DNA of 64,000 nucleotides from Thermoleophilia bacterium UBA2241 (GCA_002347645.1 DDYF01000009.1:1-64000), one strand, 5' to 3'; numbered from the stretch's first letter, positions 25,691 to 34,540 are shown. The notes: a model not told the origin generated them from the letters alone. Numbers and translations: made by a program.

Positions 25691-26617
25691 TCAGGTGATC
25701 TCGAGCACGCTGCCGGTCGCGCAGTCGGCGTAGGCCTCGCCCAGCGTCTCGCGCAGGTGCCGTTTGCCGCGCTTGCCGGTGCAGTGCACCGGCGCAACGA
25801 CATCCACGCCGGAACTCGCCAGGGCTTCACTCGTGGCGCGCAATCTCGCGGGCGAGGCGTGAAGCAGGTGCAGACCGCCGATGACGGCCCGCACGCGCGG
25901 CAGGCCGTCGGCGGCGCGCGGGGCCCGGCGCGCCGTGTCCGCCGCTATGTGCCGTACGTGGTCGAGCGTGTTGATGATGCCGGCGTGCGCGCAGCCGACG
26001 AGGACGACCAGACCGGACGGGGCTTCGAGCCAGACGGCCTGGTCGTGGACGACGTGGTCCCGGACTGTGCAGGCGCGGTCGAGGAAGAAGTTGCGCTCGG
26101 CCTGCTCGAGCGGGTGACGCCGCGGGATCGGCCCGCTCGCCCAGACCCGTGGGGCGACCTCGACGGGGGCGAGGGCCCACGTGAGGCGTCCGGTGACCGA
26201 CTGGAGCGCTGCGAGCGATCGCTCCTGAAGTCCCATAGGGTCCACCTTGCCCGTCCGCGACAACCAGTAGGAGGGCGACAACGCGCCCGGGTGCAGCACG
26301 ATCCTGGCCGTGGGCGCGGCCGCCACGACGCGCGCCAGGCCGCCGCCATGGTCGTTGTGCCCGTGGCTCAGCACGAAGGCGTCGGTCGTCTCCAGCGGGA
26401 TCCCCAGAGCGGAGGCGTTCCGCCAGAAAGCGTCGTTGAGACCGCTGTCGAGCATGACGCGCGCCTGCGGGGTCTCTGCCCAGACCGAGAGACCCCACTG
26501 CGCGCGCAGCCCGGGAACGCCTCTCTCGTTGTCGACGAGGAGCGTGACACGCACCGGACCCGGCCTCGCGGTCCGCGATGGGCTCTCGGCGTTCACCCGA
26601 AGCTGACTCTCGGCCAT
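25691..26617 (-). CDS. MBL-fold metallo-hydrolase, COG1237-like
   Basis: A 308-residue metallo-beta-lactamase-fold protein of the group related to methanopterin dihydropterin synthase. The metal site LSHGHNDHGGGL is near residue 90; further ligands probably lie in VGCAHAGIIN (about residue 212) and GGLHLLHAS (about 254), and a late APVHCTGK (about 283). No signal peptide. ATG at 26617 follows AAGGAG by about seven bases; the longer frame upstream has no ribosome site. Substrate unknown. Confidence 0.82.
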   Translation of the reverse strand: MAESQLRVNAESPSRTARPGPVRVTLLVDNERGVPGLRAQWGLSVWAETPQARVMLDSGLNDAFWRNASALGIPLETTDAFVLSHGHNDHGGGLARVVAAAPTARIVLHPGALSPSYWLSRTGKVDPMGLQERSLAALQSVTGRLTWALAPVEVAPRVWASGPIPRRHPLEQAERNFFLDRACTVRDHVVHDQAVWLEAPSGLVVLVGCAHAGIINTLDHVRHIAADTARRAPRAADGLPRVRAVIGGLHLLHASPARLRATSEALASSGVDVVAPVHCTGKRGKRHLRETLGEAYADCATGSVLEIT

Positions 26618-26750
26618 GAGCTTCTCCTTCGCCCGGCGGCGGTCCGTCGGCGAGAGGCCGGGCGCGTCGCCCAGCCGGGGTGACCACGGCGCGACCTCCG
26701 CGTCTCCTGTCGTGAGCACCATAGTACCGTGCGGCATCGCGCTCACGGTC

Positions 26751-26756
26751 CATAAT
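26751..26756 (+). promoter_or_regulatory. Candidate -10 of a leaderless transcript
   Basis: CATAAT lies six bases before the GTG at 26763. This spacing would put the transcription start at the GTG itself, consistent with the lack of a Shine-Dalgarno. No clear -35 is seen. Confidence 0.35.
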
Positions 26757-26762
26757 GGGATC

Positions 26763-27365
26763 GTGAGACGTCACGTCCCTTGGGTGCTCGCCGGCCTGGG
26801 TGCCGCCGCCCTGGTCGCCTATCCGCGCCCCGCATTGCTCGCGCGGACGCTGCGCAACGCCCGCCGCCCGCAGGTCGATGCGGGCGCCGTCGCTCCGGTC
26901 GCGGCCGTCTTGCCGGACGACCCCGACGCGGTTCGGGAGCACGTCGTGCGGCGTCTCGTCCCGTTCGTGCACGACTGGGACGTGTACCGCGTCCCCTACT
27001 ACTTCCCGACGGTACACGAGGTGCTCGAGCACGGGCGCGGCGACTGCAAGAGCCAGGCGCTGGCCCTCGCCAGCCTGCTCGCCGCGAAGGGCATCCCGTA
27101 CCGGCTGCTCGTCTCGCCCGACCACATCTGGGTCGAGTACGAGGGCAAGGAGGCGACGGCGATGGAGGATCCAGCCGTCGCCGTCGCCGAGTTCCGCGAA
27201 GGCCGCTGGCACGCGGTGCGCCCGGCGCGCCTTCGTTTGCGCTCGAACGCGCGCGCGTCGGCGGCCGCCTACTGGGGTGCGGCGCCCCGCACGCGACGGC
27301 TGGTCGTTGCGGCCGGTCTGCTGGCGCTGGCATGTTGGGCTGCTGTGCGGCTCGCCGGCCGCTGA
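26763..27365 (+). CDS. Transglutaminase-like protein, membrane-anchored
   Basis: About 200 residues. An N-terminal hydrophobic segment (about residues 6-22, VLAGLGAAALVAYP) and a C-terminal one (about 181-197) flank a transglutaminase-like papain-fold core. The core has GRGDCKSQALALASLLAAKG with the likely nucleophilic Cys, then SPDHIWVEYEG with the catalytic His. GTG at 26763 is preferred since the upstream frame is antisense to the metallo-hydrolase gene. It is divergent from that gene and probably leaderless. Role unknown; such proteins act as proteases or cross-linkers. Confidence 0.7.
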   Translation: MRRHVPWVLAGLGAAALVAYPRPALLARTLRNARRPQVDAGAVAPVAAVLPDDPDAVREHVVRRLVPFVHDWDVYRVPYYFPTVHEVLEHGRGDCKSQALALASLLAAKGIPYRLLVSPDHIWVEYEGKEATAMEDPAVAVAEFREGRWHAVRPARLRLRSNARASAAAYWGAAPRTRRLVVAAGLLALACWAAVRLAGR

Positions 27366-27469
27366 TAGAGTCGGCGGCAGGGAGCGCGCCGGGCCGCAGG
27401 GAGCGCACGCAGCGGCGGGGAACGCCGGGGGCGGTCGGCCGCGCCGGTGCGCGTGACGAGGGGGGCACG

Positions 27470-28393
27470 ATGGACGAACGCACGGTCAGACTCTTCCGCG
27501 AGCTTGTCGCGCCGATGCGCGTGCCGCCGGGCAAGGAGGTCGAGCTGCAGCGCGACTTCGACCCGGCGGCGACGGGCGACCTGGTCGAGAAGGACGACGC
27601 CGAGGACCTGCTGGCGAAGGGCGTCGACCTCCTCGCCGAGTATCAGGCGCGCCTCGCGGCGCAGGACACGTACGGGCTGCTCGTCGTCCTCCAGGCGATC
27701 GACGGCGGTGGCAAGGACGGCACCATCAGGCACGTCATGAGTGGGGTCAATCCCCAGGGCGTCCACGTGCACAGCTTCAAGACGCCGTCCGCCGAGGAGC
27801 TCGACCACGACTACCTGTGGCGCTGCGTCGAGCATCTGCCTGCGCGCGGCGAGATCGCCATCTTCAACCGCTCGCACTACGAAGAGGTACTCGCGGTCCG
27901 GGTCCACCCCGAGTACCTCGAAGGTCAGAAGCTCCCCGCCGAGAGCAAGGGGCCCGACATCTGGCAGCGCCGGTATCGCGCCATCAACGGCTGGGAGCGT
28001 CACCTCGTCGAGAACGGCTTCCGCATCGTCAAGCTCTTCCTCACCATCTCGAAGGAGGAACAGCGTCAGCGCTTCCTCGACCGCATCGACGAGCCCGACA
28101 AGAACTGGAAGTTCTCGGCGGGCGACGTGAAGGAGCGGGGACGGTGGGACGACTACCAGGCCGCGTTCTCGGCGATGCTGGCGAACACCAGCACCGAGTG
28201 GGCGCCGTGGCACGTGATCCCCGGCGACCGCAAGTGGTTCGCGCGCATCGCCGCGTCGGCCGTGATCGTGAGCGCGCTCGCCGACATCGACCCGCAGTAC
28301 CCGCTCGTCGACGACGAGGCTCGAAGAGCGCTCCGCGATGCCCGCGTCGCCCTGGCCGCCGAGGCGGCGGGCGACGGCGTCGCCAATGTGTGA
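27470..28393 (+). CDS. Polyphosphate kinase 2 family protein (PPK2)
   Basis: A 307-residue P-loop kinase of the PPK2 family, which transfers phosphate between polyphosphate and nucleotides. The Walker A region is AIDGGGKDGTIRHVMSGVN near residue 74; Walker B and lid features follow (EIAIFNRSHYEEVL, near 128, and RFLDRIDEPDKNWKFS, near 202). The length and NPQG motif fit the single-domain class that phosphorylates nucleoside mono- or diphosphates. ATG at 27470 follows GAGGGGGG. The gene is closed by a hairpin overlapping its stop codon. Confidence 0.9.
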   Translation: MDERTVRLFRELVAPMRVPPGKEVELQRDFDPAATGDLVEKDDAEDLLAKGVDLLAEYQARLAAQDTYGLLVVLQAIDGGGKDGTIRHVMSGVNPQGVHVHSFKTPSAEELDHDYLWRCVEHLPARGEIAIFNRSHYEEVLAVRVHPEYLEGQKLPAESKGPDIWQRRYRAINGWERHLVENGFRIVKLFLTISKEEQRQRFLDRIDEPDKNWKFSAGDVKERGRWDDYQAAFSAMLANTSTEWAPWHVIPGDRKWFARIAASAVIVSALADIDPQYPLVDDEARRALRDARVALAAEAAGDGVANV

Positions 28394-28439
28394 GGGCGGC
28401 GGGGGGCGCCGACTTGGTCGGCGCCCCCCGCCGCCCTCA
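28391..28439. terminator. Bidirectional GC-rich hairpin terminator
   Basis: A perfect 23-bp stem (28391-28413 with 28417-28439) with a TTG loop between the converging ppk2 and dodecin genes. It is the longest of the hairpins in the window and has no U-tract. Confidence 0.8.
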
Positions 28440-28453
28440 GGAATCCCGCGCTC

Positions 28454-28654
28454 TTACTCGACCACGAACGAGACGCGCATCTGGACCCGATAGGCGACGA
28501 TCTTGCCATCTTCGACGTCGACCTTCTGCTCGGAGACCCAGGCGCCCCTGATGTTGCGCAACGTCACGCCGGCCTTGGTGATGCCCTCCTGGACGGCGTC
28601 CTCGAAGCTCTTCGGCGAGCTTGCGGACACCTCGATGATCTTGGCGACGGCCAC
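28454..28654 (-). CDS. Dodecin, flavin-storage protein
   Basis: A 66-residue protein of canonical dodecin length that assembles into a hollow dodecamer binding flavins. It shows KIIEVSASSPKSFEDAVQ, the GAWVSEQKVDVEDGKI segment with the Trp that stacks on the isoalloxazine ring, and a C-terminal VQMRVSFVVE strand. GTG at 28654 was chosen because AAAGGAG lies seven bases upstream and the first strand starts immediately. It ends in TAA, rare in this window. Confidence 0.9.
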   Translation of the reverse strand: MAVAKIIEVSASSPKSFEDAVQEGITKAGVTLRNIRGAWVSEQKVDVEDGKIVAYRVQMRVSFVVE

Positions 28655-28931
28655 GGACAGCTCCTTTCGGTGAGGTTGACGATGCTGCAATCTGGCCGGC
28701 AAGAGACCGCGCGGCCCCGCGGCCGGCCCCGACGCGTTCCTGCCCGCCTCCGACTGAGCTGAAACGGCGGGACGGCGCCCGCTGCCGTCGGCCGAGTGAC
28801 GGGGGCGGGCACGCCGCAGCCAAGTGAAGTAGCATCTTCTGTGCACGTTCCGGCCTGCTGCGGCAGGCGGCACGACCACGTGCAAGCGACGGGGCGCGGA
28901 TCCTCGGGGGCCAGCGACTTAGGAGGAGCGC

Positions 28932-29519
28932 ATGGCAAGTCTCACGGAACAACTCATGGAGCAGCTGTCTGGGGGCGGGCTTTCCCAGATCGGCAAGGTG
29001 ATCGGCGCGGACGAAACGGCAACCGGATCGCTCATGGCGACCATCGGGCCGCTGCTCACCTCGGCACTGGCCAAGAACGCATCGACGCCCGATGGTGCGC
29101 AGGCGCTCGCCAGCGCGCTGAGCAAGGACCACGACGGCTCGATCCTCGACGATCTCGGCGGCTTCCTCGGCAAGCCCGAGGCCGCCAACGGCGCCGGGAT
29201 CCTCGGCCACATCCTCGGCAAGAAGGAGGCCCCCATCGAGCAGGGGATCGCCAAGAGTTCGGGCTTCAGTGCCGGACAAATCGGCCAGCTCATGAAGGTG
29301 GCGGCACCCCTGCTCATGGGTCTGCTCGGAAAGAAGCAGCGCGAGAAGGCTCTCGACGCGAACGGCCTCTCCGCCTACCTGGGCGGCAAGCGGCAGGTCG
29401 AGGAGCAGCAACGCCCCGACATGATGAAGATGCTTACCGGCATGCTCGACGCCGACAAGGACGGCTCGTCCCTCGACGACATCATGGGGATGGCGGGCAA
29501 GCTGTTCGGCGGCCGCTGA
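28932..29519 (+). CDS. DUF937 protein
   Basis: A 195-residue protein with two similar Gly/Leu-rich helical units (about residues 15-85 and 95-140; IGPLLTSALAKNASTPDGAQ, APLLMGLLGKKQREKALDANGL) and a C-terminal DGSSLDDIMGMAGKLFGGR, matching DUF937. No signal peptide. Start ATG is at 28932 with AGGAGGAGC upstream. Function unknown. Confidence 0.82.
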   Translation: MASLTEQLMEQLSGGGLSQIGKVIGADETATGSLMATIGPLLTSALAKNASTPDGAQALASALSKDHDGSILDDLGGFLGKPEAANGAGILGHILGKKEAPIEQGIAKSSGFSAGQIGQLMKVAAPLLMGLLGKKQREKALDANGLSAYLGGKRQVEEQQRPDMMKMLTGMLDADKDGSSLDDIMGMAGKLFGGR

Positions 29520-29535
29520 CCGCCGTTCCACGCCT

Positions 29536-29577
29536 GCGGACGCGGCCGGCCCCCACGCGGGGGCCGGCCGCGTCCGC
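29536..29577. terminator. Bidirectional GC-rich hairpin terminator
   Basis: A perfect 19-bp stem (29536-29554 with 29559-29577) with an ACGC loop between the converging DUF937 and formyltransferase genes. No U-tract. Confidence 0.8.
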
Positions 29578-29578
29578 G

Positions 29579-30517
29579 TCAGGTGAGTCTCGCCCCGGCC
29601 GTGAGCCCGGCTCCGGCGGCCCACTCGCCGGCGGCGAGCTTGCCGCCGCCCGCCGGCCGCACGCGGGCGACCCTGATCTGCCCGTCGGCGCAGGCGACAG
29701 TCACCCCGCCTTCCGGGCCGCCCTCCACCTCGACGACCTCGCCGGGGACGCCGCCGAGCCCGGCGAGGTCGCGCGCGGGCAGCGGCTGCGAGCCGAAGAC
29801 CTGCAAGGCCTGGTCGCCGAAGGTGGTCCAGGCCGCGGGCGCCGGATCGCAGCCGCGGACGAGGTCGTGGATCTGGCGCCACGGCTTGCCCCAGTCGACG
29901 CGCGCGTTGGCGCGCTCGCAGGGGCCCTCGTACGTGGCCATCGTCTCGTCCTGCTTCCGGTGCGGCGCCGCTCCCGACTTCACGAGGCCGACGGCCTCGC
30001 AGAGCGCCTCCACGCCCATGGGGAAGAGACGGTCGAAGTACACGCTGCCCAAGGTGTCGTCCGGCCCGATCGGCGTGGTCCTCTGCAGCAGGACGTCGCC
30101 CGTGTCGAGGCCGTCGTCGGGCCAGAAGATGGACAGGCCGGTCTGGGTCTCGCCCATGATGATCGGCCAATTGATCGCGCTGCGGCCGCGATGCCGGGGC
30201 AAGAGGGATGGGTGGTACTGGATCGTCCCGTGCGACGGGATGTCCAGGAAGGGCTTGGGGACGACGAGGGTGACGAAGGCCATCACCTGGAGGTCGGGGG
30301 CGAGGGCGCGGAAGTCGTCGTGGACAGCCGTGTCCACGTACGACGCAGGCTGGAAGACGGGCAGACCGGCGGCAAGCCCCGCCTCCTTGAGAGGGTCGGG
30401 CTTGCCGCCCGGCCGGTCCGGGGCGACGTAGACGGCCACGACGTCGTCGCCCCGCCCGAGCAGCGCCTCGAGCACCGCCTTGCCGAAGGCTTGTTGCCCG
30501 TGGACCACGATACGCAT
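29579..30517 (-). CDS. Formyltransferase related to the 10-formyl-THF hydrolase domain
   Basis: A 312-residue folate-dependent formyltransferase-fold protein. The catalytic motif is YHPSLLPRHRGRSAINWPI (residues about 100-118) with IFWPDDGLDTGD (about 130-141) providing the catalytic Asp. These, plus the MATYEGP and GCDPAPAAWT motifs, match the N-terminal hydrolase domain of 10-formyltetrahydrofolate dehydrogenase (ALDH1L1) more closely than methionyl-tRNA formyltransferase, although automatic annotation may say fmt. The aldehyde dehydrogenase half is absent. It may hydrolyse or transfer the formyl group of 10-formyl-THF. ATG is at 30517. Confidence 0.8.
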   Translation of the reverse strand: MRIVVHGQQAFGKAVLEALLGRGDDVVAVYVAPDRPGGKPDPLKEAGLAAGLPVFQPASYVDTAVHDDFRALAPDLQVMAFVTLVVPKPFLDIPSHGTIQYHPSLLPRHRGRSAINWPIIMGETQTGLSIFWPDDGLDTGDVLLQRTTPIGPDDTLGSVYFDRLFPMGVEALCEAVGLVKSGAAPHRKQDETMATYEGPCERANARVDWGKPWRQIHDLVRGCDPAPAAWTTFGDQALQVFGSQPLPARDLAGLGGVPGEVVEVEGGPEGGVTVACADGQIRVARVRPAGGGKLAAGEWAAGAGLTAGARLT

Positions 30518-30554
30518 CTGTCTTCCTTCCCCTCTGGCGCCGTGCGGCGCACCC

Positions 30555-31232
30555 CTACCGGATCAGCTCCGCGAGGGACCCGGCGAAGACCCAAACGCCG
30601 AGCACGAGCAACACGACCGCGACCACGACGGCGTTGTTGGCCACGAGCCACGACTCCCACGAGGTGAGGGTCTCACGTGCCTTCTGCCCGCCCACGAGCG
30701 CGTACGACACGGGAATCACCACCCCCACGCTGCACACCGCCACGAACACGGCGAGGACCACGACGGCCTGTCCCGCGGGAAGCCCGAGGAGCGCCACGCC
30801 GGTCATCGCCCCCACGGTGAGGAGCAGGTTCTTGGGGTTGGCACCCGAGAGAAGGACACCGATTCCGAAGGCGCGTGCCGGGGAGGACTCGGCGAGCGCG
30901 GCCATCCAGCCCGGCGGCGACGGCTCCTCGCCGGCACGCGGGCGTTTCTCGAAGCTGCGATAGGCGAGGAACAGCAATCCGACGCCCAGCAGAAGCTTGA
31001 CCGCCGACGCCCATCTCGCCGGCTCGCCGCCGTCGGCGATGTCGCTCCCGTCGGCGATCAAGAGGGTGAGCCCCCCGACCAAGGCCAGGCCGAGCACCCA
31101 CCCAGCGACGAAGGCGAGGCCGTTGGTCTTGGCGCGCGGCGAGAACAGGAGGACGATCACCGCCGCGACGGGCAGCGGCACGACCACGATGCCGACCGCG
31201 ATCGGCAGCACGCTCGCGAGCGCCTCAGCCAT
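30555..31232 (-). CDS. GAP-family (SfLAP/LysE-like) membrane protein
   Basis: A 225-residue membrane protein with about six transmembrane helices (near residues 5-28, 38-60, 75-92, 120-140, 150-175 and 200-220). Motifs such as SPRAKTNGLAFVAGW and SGANPKNLLLTVGA match the GAP family (peptidoglycolipid addressing protein), a LysE-like group mostly in actinobacteria. It probably exports a small molecule or lipid. A TetR-family gene lies upstream on the same strand, 211 bp away, and may control it. Confidence 0.8.
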   Translation of the reverse strand: MAEALASVLPIAVGIVVVPLPVAAVIVLLFSPRAKTNGLAFVAGWVLGLALVGGLTLLIADGSDIADGGEPARWASAVKLLLGVGLLFLAYRSFEKRPRAGEEPSPPGWMAALAESSPARAFGIGVLLSGANPKNLLLTVGAMTGVALLGLPAGQAVVVLAVFVAVCSVGVVIPVSYALVGGQKARETLTSWESWLVANNAVVVAVVLLVLGVWVFAGSLAELIR

Positions 31233-31443
31233 CCATCCTCCTCATAGGGTCTTCCTCGGTGCTCGCGCCCGTCGATGGACGCTTCCCGGTCGGCCAAACT
31301 TACCAGACCATGTACCGGTCGCTGAACGGTGTCTCATCGCTCGGCCGGGGCGAACTGATCGTGAAGCGTCGGATGACCGGTCAGCCCGGGCGTCCGTCGC
31401 GGTTCGCGCCCACCTGCGACTCGCGGCGCCGGCAGCGTCCCGC

Positions 31444-32025
31444 TCACGACGACGAGCTGGGTCGCGTCTCTCCCGGTTCCAGGGCCAGTGCGACGACTTC
31501 GCGGAGCACGTCGACGATCGCCCTCTCGACCCGGTCGCGGTCCTCACCGTCGAGGCGCGTGCCGCGCAGGATGAACTCGCCGAACAGCGCGAAGCCGAGG
31601 GTCAGCGAACCGAGGCACGCGACGATCACGCGCGGATCGTGACGACCCGCGGACGTCTGCCCGTCGAGGGCGCGCTCCAACTCGGCTACAAGCCCGCTCA
31701 TGGTCGGGTAGCCGGCCGGGAAGTCCGGCAGGACCCCGTCGAGCGAGGCGCGCGCGAGGGCGGCCACGAACTCCTTCTCGTCGAGCGTCGCGTGGAACAG
31801 CACGCCGATGTCGCGGCGCACGTCCTCGATCTGAGCGATACGTGTCGCGATCTGGCGCTGCGACCTTTCGAGCGCCGTCCGCATCAGGTGGTCCTTGGTG
31901 CCGAAGTAGCGGTGCACCAGCGCCGGGTTCACGCCGGCGCGGGCGGCGATCTCGCGCACCGTCACGTGACCGGACGGGCGTTCCGAGAAGAGCGCGGCGG
32001 CGGCGTCGATCAGCGCCCGAGACAC
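31444..32025 (-). CDS. TetR-family transcriptional regulator
   Basis: A 193-residue regulator. The N-terminal helix-turn-helix spans about residues 5-52 (LIDAAAALFSERP, TVREIAARAGVNPALVHRYFGTK); the remainder is the ligand-binding dimerisation domain. GTG at 32025 is the first standard start in the frame; the sequence upstream to 32106 (RRPRRSREE) also looks natural for a TetR N-terminus, so an unusual start such as ATC at about 32073 cannot be excluded. It follows the SHOCT gene closely and may be in the same operon. Likely target: its own operon or the downstream GAP-family gene. Confidence 0.85.
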   Translation of the reverse strand: MSRALIDAAAALFSERPSGHVTVREIAARAGVNPALVHRYFGTKDHLMRTALERSQRQIATRIAQIEDVRRDIGVLFHATLDEKEFVAALARASLDGVLPDFPAGYPTMSGLVAELERALDGQTSAGRHDPRVIVACLGSLTLGFALFGEFILRGTRLDGEDRDRVERAIVDVLREVVALALEPGETRPSSSS

Positions 32026-32103
32026 CTCCTCGCGCGAGCGTCTCGGCCGCCGCGGTGCGCCGGCACTGGAAGCGATGCGTCCCCCCTCAGCCGAGCGCTT
32101 TGC

Positions 32104-32394
32104 CTACTGGGCGAGCACCGCCGCCTTCTGCTGGGCGAACTCGTCGTCGGTGAGAATGCCCTGCGCCTTCAGCTGCCCGAGCCGCTCGATCTGCGAGAGC
32201 TTCTCCTCCATGCTGACGCCGGCGGCGGGAGCCGGCGCCTGAGGCGGTGCCGCTGCCTGAGGCGCCGCCGGCGCCGCCATCGGCGGCTCCTGCTGCGCCT
32301 GCCGCCGGGCGCGGCGCCGGTTCTGGGCGTTGATGGTCGCGTTCGCCGTCGCCGAGATCGCGGCGGTACGTCCTACGGTGCGCAACAGTCCCAT
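32104..32394 (-). CDS. SHOCT-domain small protein
   Basis: A 96-residue protein with a basic N-terminus (NRRRARRQAQQ), an Ala/Pro-rich linker (about residues 37-60) and a C-terminal SHOCT helix pair (IERLGQLKAQGILTDDEFAQQKAAVL). Such domains are short oligomerisation units. AGGAGG lies just before the ATG at 32394 and overlaps the end of the DUF6325 gene region, so the two are co-transcribed. This pairing is common in actinobacteria (recollection). Confidence 0.8.
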   Translation of the reverse strand: MGLLRTVGRTAAISATANATINAQNRRRARRQAQQEPPMAAPAAPQAAAPPQAPAPAAGVSMEEKLSQIERLGQLKAQGILTDDEFAQQKAAVLAQ

Positions 32395-32403
32395 CGGTTC
32401 CTC

Positions 32404-32835
32404 CTAGTCGCCCGCGTTCGCGAGTCCCGCGAACGCTTCGTCAGCCAGGACTGCCGGCACCCGCACTTCCATGGCGAGCTCCCCGCCCACGTTGCTGATC
32501 GCCTCGAGCAGTTCGACCGCCCAGGTGTGTTCGATCGCCAGCGCCGCGGCCGCCGTGCCCGGCGCCAGGCCCTCGAAGAGAGCTTCGACGTCGTCGGCGT
32601 CGAAGAGGCCTCTCGTCCCGTCATCGACGTAGCCGAGAAGCGCCGCCTCATCCCGCGGCAGGTCCTCGATGTCGATCGAGGTGCGGACGCCATCGTCATC
32701 CAAGGTGACGATCGCCGCGTCGAGAACACGAATGACCCCGGCCTGTGCGAGCTCTGCGAGCTTTGCCGTGACCGAGCCGTCGAAGCGCGGCTCCGCGAAG
32801 GTCAGGATCACCACATCCACTGGACCGTGTGCCAT
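32404..32835 (-). CDS. DUF6325 family protein
   Basis: A 143-residue cytoplasmic protein starting MAHGPVDVVILTFAEPRFDG, the typical opening of DUF6325 proteins, then LAELAQAGVIRVLDAAIV and a C-terminal EHTWAVELLEAI helix. No catalytic motif is evident. ATG at 32835 follows AGAGGAG; a longer reading frame upstream is Arg/Pro-rich and not family-like. It is the first gene of a DUF6325-SHOCT-TetR unit and divergent from the sulfatase gene. Confidence 0.78.
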   Translation of the reverse strand: MAHGPVDVVILTFAEPRFDGSVTAKLAELAQAGVIRVLDAAIVTLDDDGVRTSIDIEDLPRDEAALLGYVDDGTRGLFDADDVEALFEGLAPGTAAAALAIEHTWAVELLEAISNVGGELAMEVRVPAVLADEAFAGLANAGD

Positions 32836-33030
32836 CGGGTCTCCTCTCACCGGTCGTCGGCGAGGCGGCCGCGGTGGGCGACGCCTCACGGGTTCTGACT
32901 TGGTGCTCGCACTCTACCACCGCACGCGCTATTGTAGTCGCTTGTTTACTTCCTTGCCGGCGGGCGACCGGGGCTCACGACGTCTCGCTCCCTGCCTGGC
33001 CGGATCGGCGACATGAAAGGGGTGACCGCC

Positions 33031-34518
33031 ATGGCAGCTGGCAAGCCGAACATCCTCGTCCTGTGGGGCGACGACATCGGCACGTGGAACGTCAGCTTCA
33101 CCAACCGCGGGATGATGGGGTACTCGACCCCGAACATCGACCGTATCGCGCGAGAGGGCGTCAGTTTCACGGACTACTACGGCCAGCAGAGTTGCACGGC
33201 CGGCCGCGCCGCCTTCATCACCGGCCAGAACCCCCTGCGCACGGGGCTGACCAAGGTCGGGCTGCCGGGAGCCTCGTTCGGTCTGCGTCCAGAAGACCCG
33301 ACGATAGCCGAGCTGCTCAAGCCGCTCGGCTATGCCACGGCGCAGTTCGGCAAGAACCACCTCGGCGACCTGGACGAGCACCTGCCGACCAACCACGGCT
33401 TCGACGAGTTCCTCGGCAACCTCTACCACCTCAACGCCGAGGAGGAGCCCGAGCACGAGGACTACCCGAACGACCCCGCCTTCAAGAAGCGCTTCGGCCC
33501 GCGCGGGGTCATCCACAGCTGGGCGCAGCCCGACGGCACGCAGAAGATCGAAGACACGGGCCCGCTGACCAGGAAGCGCATGGAGACGATCGACGACGAG
33601 GTGACGGCGCGCACGCTCGAGTACCTGGACGAGGTCACCGCAGCCGGCAAGCCCTTCTTCATCTGGTGGAACGCGACGCGCATGCACTTTCGCACCCACG
33701 TCAAGGAAGAGAATCGCGGCATCAGTGGGCAGGGCGAGTACAACGACGGCATGGTCGAGCACGACCGCCACGTCGGCATGATCCTCGATAAGCTCGACGA
33801 GCTCGGCATCGTCGACGACACCATCGTCATGTATTCGACCGACAACGGGCCCCACTACAACTCGTGGCCGGACGCCGCCATCACCCCGTTCCGCTCCGAG
33901 AAGAACAGCAACTGGGAGGGCGCCTACCGCGTGCCCACGTTCCTGCGCTGGCCGGCGAAGTGGCAGGCGGGCGCGACGCTCAACGGCATCGTCGCCCACC
34001 AGGACATGCTGACCACGTTCCTCGCAGCGGCGGGCGAGCCGGACATCGCGGCGAAGTGCAGGTCCGGCCACGAGGCCTGCGGCAAGGCGTTCAAGGTGAT
34101 CCTCGACGGCAAGGACATGAACGCCTACTTCGCCGGCGAGGCGGCGGAGTGCCCGCGCGATCGCTTCTTCTACATCAACGACGACGCCGAGCTCGTGGCG
34201 CTACGCGTCGGCGACTGGAAGTTCATCTTCAAGGAGCAGCGGGCGCGCCAGCTCGCGATCTGGCTCGACCCGTTCGTCGAGCTCCGCGCGCCCAAGATCA
34301 TCAACCTTCGGCGCGACCCCTTCGAGCGCGCCCTCGACGACTCCAACACCTACTTCGACTGGATGATCGACCGCATCTACATGATCGTGCCCGCACAGGC
34401 GGTTGTCGCCGAAGCGATCCAGGAGTTCGCGGAGTTCCCGCCGCGGCAGAAACCGGCGTCCTTCAGCCTCGATCGGGTGCTGGAGAAGCTTCAGTCCGGT
34501 GCGGGCGGCGAGAGCTGA
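33031..34518 (+). CDS. Arylsulfatase, Cys-type
   Basis: About 495 residues of the alkaline-phosphatase-fold sulfatase family. NILVLWGDDIG near residue 7 carries the metal-binding Asp pair, and QQSCTAGRAAFITG has Cys55 as the formylglycine precursor (CTAGR, a family variant of CxPxR). STDNGPH supplies further metal ligands near residue 271. No signal peptide, so it is cytoplasmic. ATG at 33031 follows AAAGGGG by eight bases; the ATG at 33013 lacks a site. The next gene encodes an anaerobic sulfatase maturase, the expected partner, but it is frameshifted. Confidence 0.9.
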   Translation: MAAGKPNILVLWGDDIGTWNVSFTNRGMMGYSTPNIDRIAREGVSFTDYYGQQSCTAGRAAFITGQNPLRTGLTKVGLPGASFGLRPEDPTIAELLKPLGYATAQFGKNHLGDLDEHLPTNHGFDEFLGNLYHLNAEEEPEHEDYPNDPAFKKRFGPRGVIHSWAQPDGTQKIEDTGPLTRKRMETIDDEVTARTLEYLDEVTAAGKPFFIWWNATRMHFRTHVKEENRGISGQGEYNDGMVEHDRHVGMILDKLDELGIVDDTIVMYSTDNGPHYNSWPDAAITPFRSEKNSNWEGAYRVPTFLRWPAKWQAGATLNGIVAHQDMLTTFLAAAGEPDIAAKCRSGHEACGKAFKVILDGKDMNAYFAGEAAECPRDRFFYINDDAELVALRVGDWKFIFKEQRARQLAIWLDPFVELRAPKIINLRRDPFERALDDSNTYFDWMIDRIYMIVPAQAVVAEAIQEFAEFPPRQKPASFSLDRVLEKLQSGAGGES

Positions 34519-34540
34519 CGCCGCGATGTGACGGGGCCGC

